Assembly: GCA_022841745.1 (NCBI GenBank) | Contig: JALHQW010000031.1 | Span: 1-64,000 of the forward strand | DNA from: Saprospiraceae bacterium | Lineage (GTDB): Bacteria; Bacteroidota; Bacteroidia; Chitinophagales; Saprospiraceae | Length of the DNA stretch: 64,000 bases | Direction of reading: 5' to 3' | Part shown: positions 59,597-64,000 of the stretch, piece by piece | How the letters are laid out: every line of letters starts with the position of its first letter | How positions within the stretch are numbered: the first letter of the stretch is position 1 | The notes under the pieces: model-generated | The model's database searches: none | What the model was told of the DNA's origin: nothing | What the model saw: only the letters and a program-made list of their open reading frames with translations | Program-made: the position numbers and the translations under genes

Positions 59597-59602
59597 TTTT
59601 TT

Positions 59603-60871
59603 TCAGTTTTGCATTAATGCGATAGCACCAAGGCCTCCGTCGGCGCAGGCACTTATCAGCGCCTTTTTGCCTTTGCCCATCCGGTGCAGCTCTTTGACGG
59701 TCTGGCTCAGGATCCTTGCGCCCGTGGCCCCGAACGGGTGCCCGATGGCGATGCTGCTGCCGTTGGGGTTGAGCTTGTGGCGGGGGAATTTCCCGAAATC
59801 CATCGTAGTCCCCGTCTTTTTCAGGTGCGCCGGGTCTTCGAGGTTTTTGATGGTGGCGACCACCTGAGAGGCGAATGCCTCGTGTATTTCCCAGAGGTCA
59901 ATGTCGTCGTAGGTGAGCCCATGCCGTTCGAGCAGCCTGGGTATGGCGAAGGTGGGGGACATGAGGATGCCCTCCTCTTCGATGTTTACCCCCGCAATTT
60001 CCCAGTCAATCAGGCGGGCCTTGTAGGGCGTATCTATTCCGCCAATCCGGTTTTTGCCCGCTATCCAGACGCCAGCTGCGCCATCGGTGAACAGGGTGGA
60101 ATTGCCTGCGGTAATGCTGCCTTTTCCTGATTTTTTATCGAAAACAGGGCGCAGCGTGGCCAATTTTTCCAGGGAAGAATTGCGCCGTGGGATGCTGTCC
60201 TTTTGCAGCCCGAACGCGGGGAAAACCAAGTCATCATAGAAGCCCTGGTCAGCCGCCTTGAAATAGTTTTCATGGCTGCTCAAGGCGTATTTGTCCTGCT
60301 CCTCGCGGGTCACGCCAAGCCGTTGCCCGGTGATTTCGGCGTGCTGCCCCATGCTTTTGCCCGTCTTGCGGTTGCCCCTGCGGGGTATGTACAGGCTGAA
60401 CCCAAAGATGCCCGAAAGGAAGTGGCTGATTTTTTTGAAAAAACCTTTTTGGGCAGGCAAGGCCCGCACCCATTTCGAGGTTTTTGGGGAAAGGCCGACC
60501 TGCACGTTGGACATGCTCTCCACGCCGCCCGCGATGGCCACCTCGTCGTCGGTAATCATCAGCCCCGCCTGTATGGCGGCCACCAGGCTGGTGCTGCAGG
60601 CCAGGGTAGTGGAAAGCCCGATGGTCTGTTCTGAAAGCTCGGATTCCAGGATGGCCTCCCTGCCGATGTTGCTGTAGTCGAGGTTGGGCACGACCGTCCC
60701 CCAGACGACGAACTCCGGGTTGATGCCCTGCCGCCGTTTCATTTCGTTCAAAACGGCGACAGACATCTGAACGGCTCCGACGTTGCTCAATTCCTTATCT
60801 GCTTTCGCAAAAGGAGTGCGCAGCCCGGCCGCTACCCATACTTCTTTATTGATTCTGCTGGCGTTGCCCAT
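59603..60871 (-). CDS. Thiolase (acetyl-CoA C-acyltransferase)
   Basis: 422 residues. The nucleophile is in STTLACSTSLVAAIQAGLM, the second site in LWEIHEAFASQVV, GHPFGATGAR and the second Cys in ALISACADGGLG. The long form with KKISHFLSGIFGFSLYIPR insertion is that of FadI-like thiolases used in fatty acid beta-oxidation. No hydratase or dehydrogenase partner is in the window. Three bp separate its start from the msrA stop upstream. Confidence 0.92.
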   Translation of the reverse strand: MGNASRINKEVWVAAGLRTPFAKADKELSNVGAVQMSVAVLNEMKRRQGINPEFVVWGTVVPNLDYSNIGREAILESELSEQTIGLSTTLACSTSLVAAIQAGLMITDDEVAIAGGVESMSNVQVGLSPKTSKWVRALPAQKGFFKKISHFLSGIFGFSLYIPRRGNRKTGKSMGQHAEITGQRLGVTREEQDKYALSSHENYFKAADQGFYDDLVFPAFGLQKDSIPRRNSSLEKLATLRPVFDKKSGKGSITAGNSTLFTDGAAGVWIAGKNRIGGIDTPYKARLIDWEIAGVNIEEEGILMSPTFAIPRLLERHGLTYDDIDLWEIHEAFASQVVATIKNLEDPAHLKKTGTTMDFGKFPRHKLNPNGSSIAIGHPFGATGARILSQTVKELHRMGKGKKALISACADGGLGAIALMQN

Positions 60872-60874
60872 GAT

Positions 60875-61384
60875 TTAGGAGGCTACGGCAGCGTCGAGGA
60901 ACGTACCGAACCGCTCGAAGTGGCAGGTGTAGCCGTTCGGGTGCTTCACCAGATAGTCCTGGTGGTAGTCTTCTGCCGGCCAAGCCTTCGTGAAAGGCTC
61001 AAGGGTGGTGGCCACCTTGCCGTCCCAGCGGCCGGAGGCGTTCACGATGTCAATCACTTCGTTGGCGGTTGCCTTTTCTTCTTCGTTCTGGAAGAAGATG
61101 GCAGAGCGGTAGCTGGAGCCGACGTCGTTGCCCTGGCGGTTGACCGTCGTTGGGTTGTGGATGCGGAAGAAATAGTCCAGTATTTCCTTGAACGAGGTTT
61201 CGTTCGGGTCGTACGTCAGTTCAATGCCTTCGGCATGGCCTGGGTGGTTGCGGTAGGTAGGGTTGTCATTGCTGCCACCGAGGTAAATCACTTCGGTGTC
61301 TTTGATGCCGGGCCTAACCCTGTACAAATCTTCCATGCCCCAGAAACAGCCGCCGGCTACGTATGCTTTTTTTAAGTTGCTCAT
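60875..61384 (-). CDS. msrA: MsrA, peptide methionine sulfoxide reductase
   Basis: 169 residues, with the standard active site [20 protein letters not shown], then [34 protein letters not shown] and the C-terminal FERFGTFLD. It reduces Met-S-sulfoxide, using thioredoxin; a thioredoxin gene lies 19 bp upstream on the same strand and is probably its electron donor. Confidence 0.95.
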   Translation of the reverse strand: MSNLKKAYVAGGCFWGMEDLYRVRPGIKDTEVIYLGGSNDNPTYRNHPGHAEGIELTYDPNETSFKEILDYFFRIHNPTTVNRQGNDVGSSYRSAIFFQNEEEKATANEVIDIVNASGRWDGKVATTLEPFTKAWPAEDYHQDYLVKHPNGYTCHFERFGTFLDAAVAS

Positions 61385-61403
61385 TTTGCTGAATTTTTAC
61401 GGT

Positions 61404-61718
61404 TTACAAATAAGACTGGATTTTCGATTCGAGCGCAGCTTCTGTCTGTACGCCAACAAGCCGCTCCTGTATCTCGCCATCTTTCACGAAGAAGAGGGCC
61501 GGGATACTCCTCACCCCGAACTGCTGGGCCAACTCGCCGTTTTGGTCAACATTGACCTTGACGATGGCAAAGTCATCCTTATGTTTTTCAGAGAGTTTTT
61601 CGACCGTGGGCAGCAGTACCCTGCAGGGGCCGCACCAGTCAGCATAAAAATCGAGGAGGATCGGCTTGCCCGAGTCCACTAAGTTTTGATAGTCTTCTTT
61701 TTTCGTGATTGCTTGCAT
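61404..61718 (-). CDS. trxA: Thioredoxin
   Basis: 104 residues. LDFYADWCGPCRVLLPTVEK holds the canonical WCGPC site, and VRSIPALFFVKDGEIQE the cis-Pro loop. It is the reductant for the MsrA encoded directly downstream and likely for other enzymes in the island. Confidence 0.95.
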   Translation of the reverse strand: MQAITKKEDYQNLVDSGKPILLDFYADWCGPCRVLLPTVEKLSEKHKDDFAIVKVNVDQNGELAQQFGVRSIPALFFVKDGEIQERLVGVQTEAALESKIQSYL

Positions 61719-62069
61719 CTTCCTAATTTTTTATGGCCGGGAAATATGAAATTTTGAATTCGTCTTTTTGCCTCTTTGGTGAAAGGGTTTAAAATCACCA
61801 TCCTGAATTTCGGATTTCCAAACCTGCGTTAATTCTTTTGTTTGATACCAGTCTTATTTTGCAGCATTTGTAGCCAGGGATGCCGCTGCCCCACGTTCGC
61901 CGTTGTTGCAAAATGAGGCTGGTTTCAAAATTCCTTTTTACAGCTACAAAGGTATATCCAACTTCGCTGCCTTCGTTTATCAGGCTTTCCTGATGATTTG
62001 TGAATATTTCCCTTCCTCCTTTTTTGTGCCCCGTCCGCAATTGACACAGTATGAGACATGGGGAATGAA
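61719..62069. other. Non-coding gap with a small foldback element
   Basis: No reliable gene; a 95-codon open frame on the minus strand here has no credible content. It contains the foldback element at 61841-61929 and AT-rich sequence that can hold the promoter of the thioredoxin-msrA-thiolase group. Confidence 0.55.
61841..61929. mobile_element. 89-bp imperfect foldback element
   Basis: Ends TTTGATACCAGTCTTATTTT and AAAATGAGGCTGGTTTCAAA are inverse to each other with about four mismatches in 25 positions. It has no coding capacity, and is probably a decayed MITE-like or REP-like sequence. Confidence 0.5.
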
Positions 62070-62390
62070 TCAGCTCAGGCACGACCTGATTTTCGATTCT
62101 AAAGCCGCAGTGGACTGCATGCCGGTCAATTTCCCCTTGATGCGGCCATCCATCATGAAAAACAGGGTCGGGGTGATTTCAACCTCAAACAATTCAGCCA
62201 GTCCCTCCTCCTGCTCTACATTGATTTTCGCTACCGAAACATCGTCTATGTACTTTTGGGCCAAGCCCGAAAGGATAGGTATCAGCAGTTGGCACGACCC
62301 GCACAAGTCGGAGTAAAAGCCGAGCGGAACGGGTTTGCCCCTTTCTATCATGATTTCAAGGTCCTGCTTGTCTTTTATGGAAAGCATCAT
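62070..62390 (-). CDS. Thioredoxin-like protein with CGSC site
   Basis: 106 residues, clearly a paralog of the thioredoxin at 61404 (same start pattern and same end, TAALESKIRS). The active site is FYSDLCGSCQLL instead of WCGPC: the Trp is lost and the dipeptide changed, which alters redox potential or partners. The cis-Pro loop VEITPTLFFMMDG is kept. Promoter space upstream is taken by the foldback element at 62418. Confidence 0.88.
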   Translation of the reverse strand: MMLSIKDKQDLEIMIERGKPVPLGFYSDLCGSCQLLIPILSGLAQKYIDDVSVAKINVEQEEGLAELFEVEITPTLFFMMDGRIKGKLTGMQSTAALESKIRSCLS

Positions 62391-62417
62391 CCGAAATACA
62401 GTTGTGGCAATATATTA

Positions 62418-62578
62418 GAGCATGTTTGGGATTTAGTGCTTGAGGCAAAAACGAGCAATTTTTTGTCAGTTTTTTACTTTTTTGAAGGCGCATAGCGAGG
62501 CTACGCAACTGAAAAAAGGTGAGAAAATGGCGAAAAATTGCTCGTTTTTGCCTCAAGCACTAAATCCCAAACATGCTC
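62418..62578. mobile_element. 161-bp MITE with 46-bp perfect terminal inverted repeats
   Basis: The terminal repeats begin GAGCATGTTTGGGATTTAGT and are exact for 46 bp; the interior is also roughly palindromic. TTA flanks it on both sides (62415-62417, 62579-62581). It has no transposase. The right TTA is, on the minus strand, the TAA stop of the MerA-like gene. Confidence 0.88.
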
Positions 62579-63961
62579 TTAAGACTCTGGCTCTTCCAGC
62601 TTTTCCAGCATGGTCGGAATCAATTCCGTGACCGTTGGGTGCACCTGCACCGAATCCCGGATGAGTGTGTAAGGCTGGTCGGCGTACATCACATTGGTGA
62701 TGCTGCTGATGATTTCATCGCCGCCCACGCCCAAAACGACTGCGCCCAAAAACTTGTCCGTTTCGGCGTCAATGACTGCACTCATAAAACCATAGGTCTC
62801 GCCTTTCTCCCTCGCACGGGCAATTTTTGTCATTGGGCGGTGGGCTATCTTGATTTTGTGGCCTGCGGCCAATGCCTGCTCCTGGGTCATGCCGACCCTG
62901 CCCAGCGGCGGGTCAACGAACAGTCCGTAGGTCATGATGCGGTCGCTGATTTTCCTCGTCTTTTTTCCAAAAAGAAAATCCTCGACGACCTGAAAATCAT
63001 TGTATGCGGTGTGGGTAAATGCGCCTTTGCCGTTGCAGTCGCCCAGGGCGAAAATGCCTTCCACGTTGGTTTGGCAGTAATCGTCCACGTTGATAAAGCC
63101 CCGTTTATCGGTTTCGATACCCGTGGCCGCAAGGTTGAGCCTATCTGTGTTCGGGCTGCGGCCAATGGCCAGCAGGAGGTGCGTTCCGGTAACGGTCTGC
63201 GAGGAGTTGCTGTCGCAGTTCAAATCAATGGTAATGGTGCCGTCCTCGTTCTGCTTGGCCCCGATGCAACTGGCATTGAGGCGGAACTCGACCCCGTCGG
63301 CCTCGATGAACTCCTGCACTACTTGGCTCACTTCCTCATCCTCCCGGCTGATGATTCTTGCCCCTCTCTCGATGATGGTCACTTTGCTGCCAAAACGGGC
63401 GAACATCTGCCCGAATTCCAGGCCGATATAGCTGCCGCCGACCACGAGCAGGCGCTCTGGCAATTCTTCTAGTTCGAGGATGGACTCGTTGGTCAGGTGC
63501 GGTACACCGGCATAGTCGCCTGGCACGAATGCCCTGCCTCCCACATTGATGAAAATGAGGTCGGCGCTGAGTTCTTCGCCATTCACTTCCACGGTTTTAT
63601 GCCCCGTGAACCGTGCCTCGCCATGAAAAAACGTGATGTTTTTGTTCTCGGCCACGCTGACCTCAAGCCCCATTCTGGACTTCCCGAGCAGCTTGTCTTT
63701 TCTTTCCTTCACTTTTTTGAGGTTCAAGGTGGAGCCTGCCGGGATTTCCACGCCCATTTCGTCGCCGTGCTGGGTATCCCAAATCCTGCGGGCGCTTGCC
63801 ACATAAGCCTTGGTGGGCGTGCAGCCCACGTTCAGGCAGGTGCCGCCCAGCCTGTCTTTTTCAATAAAGGCAACCATCTTGCCCTGTGCGGCGAGCTTGA
63901 AAACCAAGGGCGTGCCCGCTTGCCCGGAGCCTATGACTATTGCGTCGAATTTTTTCATCAT
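62579..63961 (-). CDS. Class I pyridine nucleotide-disulfide oxidoreductase (MerA-like)
   Basis: 460 residues. FAD-binding FDAIVIGSGQAGTPLVFKLA, redox disulfide GGTCLNVGCTPTKAYVASAR, NAD-binding LLVVGGSYIGLEFGQMFARF, GIFALGDCNGKGAFTHTAYN, and the C-terminal VQVHPTVTELIPTM with the His-Pro pair. It resembles the MerA/dihydrolipoamide dehydrogenase group without N-terminal heavy-metal domain or C-terminal Cys pair, so mercury reduction is unlikely. A disulfide or quinone substrate is more likely. The stop codon lies in the target duplication of the neighbouring MITE. Confidence 0.9.
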   Translation of the reverse strand: MMKKFDAIVIGSGQAGTPLVFKLAAQGKMVAFIEKDRLGGTCLNVGCTPTKAYVASARRIWDTQHGDEMGVEIPAGSTLNLKKVKERKDKLLGKSRMGLEVSVAENKNITFFHGEARFTGHKTVEVNGEELSADLIFINVGGRAFVPGDYAGVPHLTNESILELEELPERLLVVGGSYIGLEFGQMFARFGSKVTIIERGARIISREDEEVSQVVQEFIEADGVEFRLNASCIGAKQNEDGTITIDLNCDSNSSQTVTGTHLLLAIGRSPNTDRLNLAATGIETDKRGFINVDDYCQTNVEGIFALGDCNGKGAFTHTAYNDFQVVEDFLFGKKTRKISDRIMTYGLFVDPPLGRVGMTQEQALAAGHKIKIAHRPMTKIARAREKGETYGFMSAVIDAETDKFLGAVVLGVGGDEIISSITNVMYADQPYTLIRDSVQVHPTVTELIPTMLEKLEEPES

Positions 63962-64000
63962 TTTTTTAAGTCTAAGTTTTTACCAATTTTTTATTTCAAA

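Noticed and set aside
61795-62082. 95-codon minus-strand open frame
   Set aside because: It overlaps the foldback element and the end of the CGSC thioredoxin gene; no credible protein features.
62356-62631. Two mirror-image open frames reading NCSFLPQALNPKHAL
   Set aside because: They are the translation of the two arms of the MITE, not genes.

Overview
The window looks like DNA from a Bacteroidota bacterium, plausibly of the Saprospiria/Cytophagia/Chitinophagia type. The signs are lipoprotein and secreted-protein leaders, a long secreted Ig-repeat protein, an AraC regulator typical of the phylum, a Rep_3 plasmid initiator, KilA-N paralogs, and dispersed repeats of CAGTTGGCAGT and CCCCTAA type. 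This assignment is from recognition of families, not from a search.

Layout. (1) 1-3.2 kb: a partial secreted Ig-repeat protein, an imperfect foldback repeat, a gene remnant and an AraC regulator. (2) 3.2-31.1 kb: a plasmid-like module. It has an iteron origin (about 23.1-23.4 kb) in front of a Rep_3 initiator, a ParA/ribbon-helix-helix partition pair with repeated CTTACTGACGTA sites, its own DnaB-type helicase and DnaG-type primase, an ArdC antirestriction protein, a RecE-like nuclease, two KilA-N proteins, a VapBC pair, a tyrosine recombinase fused to an ATPase and membrane segments, and several small secreted proteins. Inside it, 12.0-16.0 kb is a likely defence cargo: a DUF559 nuclease diverging from a two-gene operon coding for a HEPN protein and a PIN-like protein. 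(3) 31.1-32.35 kb: no convincing gene, but strong palindromes, a DnaA box and a perfect 30-bp hairpin. (4) 32.36-64 kb: about 35 genes, nearly all on the minus strand and many overlapping by ATGA. They look like an oxidative and osmotic stress island: EgtD and EgtB (ergothioneine), two MsrA, two thioredoxins, a thioredoxin/MsrA-like hybrid, OsmC fused to a hydrolase, a Rieske-TPP enzyme fusion, pterin dehydratase, DM13, DUF427, DUF302, an AhpD-like protein, BCCT and Na+/Ca2+ and Na+/H+ transporters, a thiolase and a MerA-like flavoprotein. The only plus-strand gene there is a sensor histidine kinase.

How it fits together. The 3-31 kb part can replicate and partition on its own, so the window is either a large plasmid/chromid carrying stress genes or a chromosome with an integrated plasmid; the sequence alone does not decide. 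Several genes are damaged: DnaG by one in-frame TAA, a DUF457 hydrolase by one in-frame TAG, a membrane protein by several lesions, an antiporter by one extra base in a homopolymer, and a TPR-HTH regulator by a 209-bp foldback element that left a 5-bp target duplication.

The best candidates for something undescribed are the HEPN-PIN operon, the recombinase-ATPase-membrane fusion with a nearby 17-bp inverted repeat, the GAATTC-centred palindromes at the same codons of both KilA-N genes, and the paired TGCACCA modules with identical 94-bp geometry.
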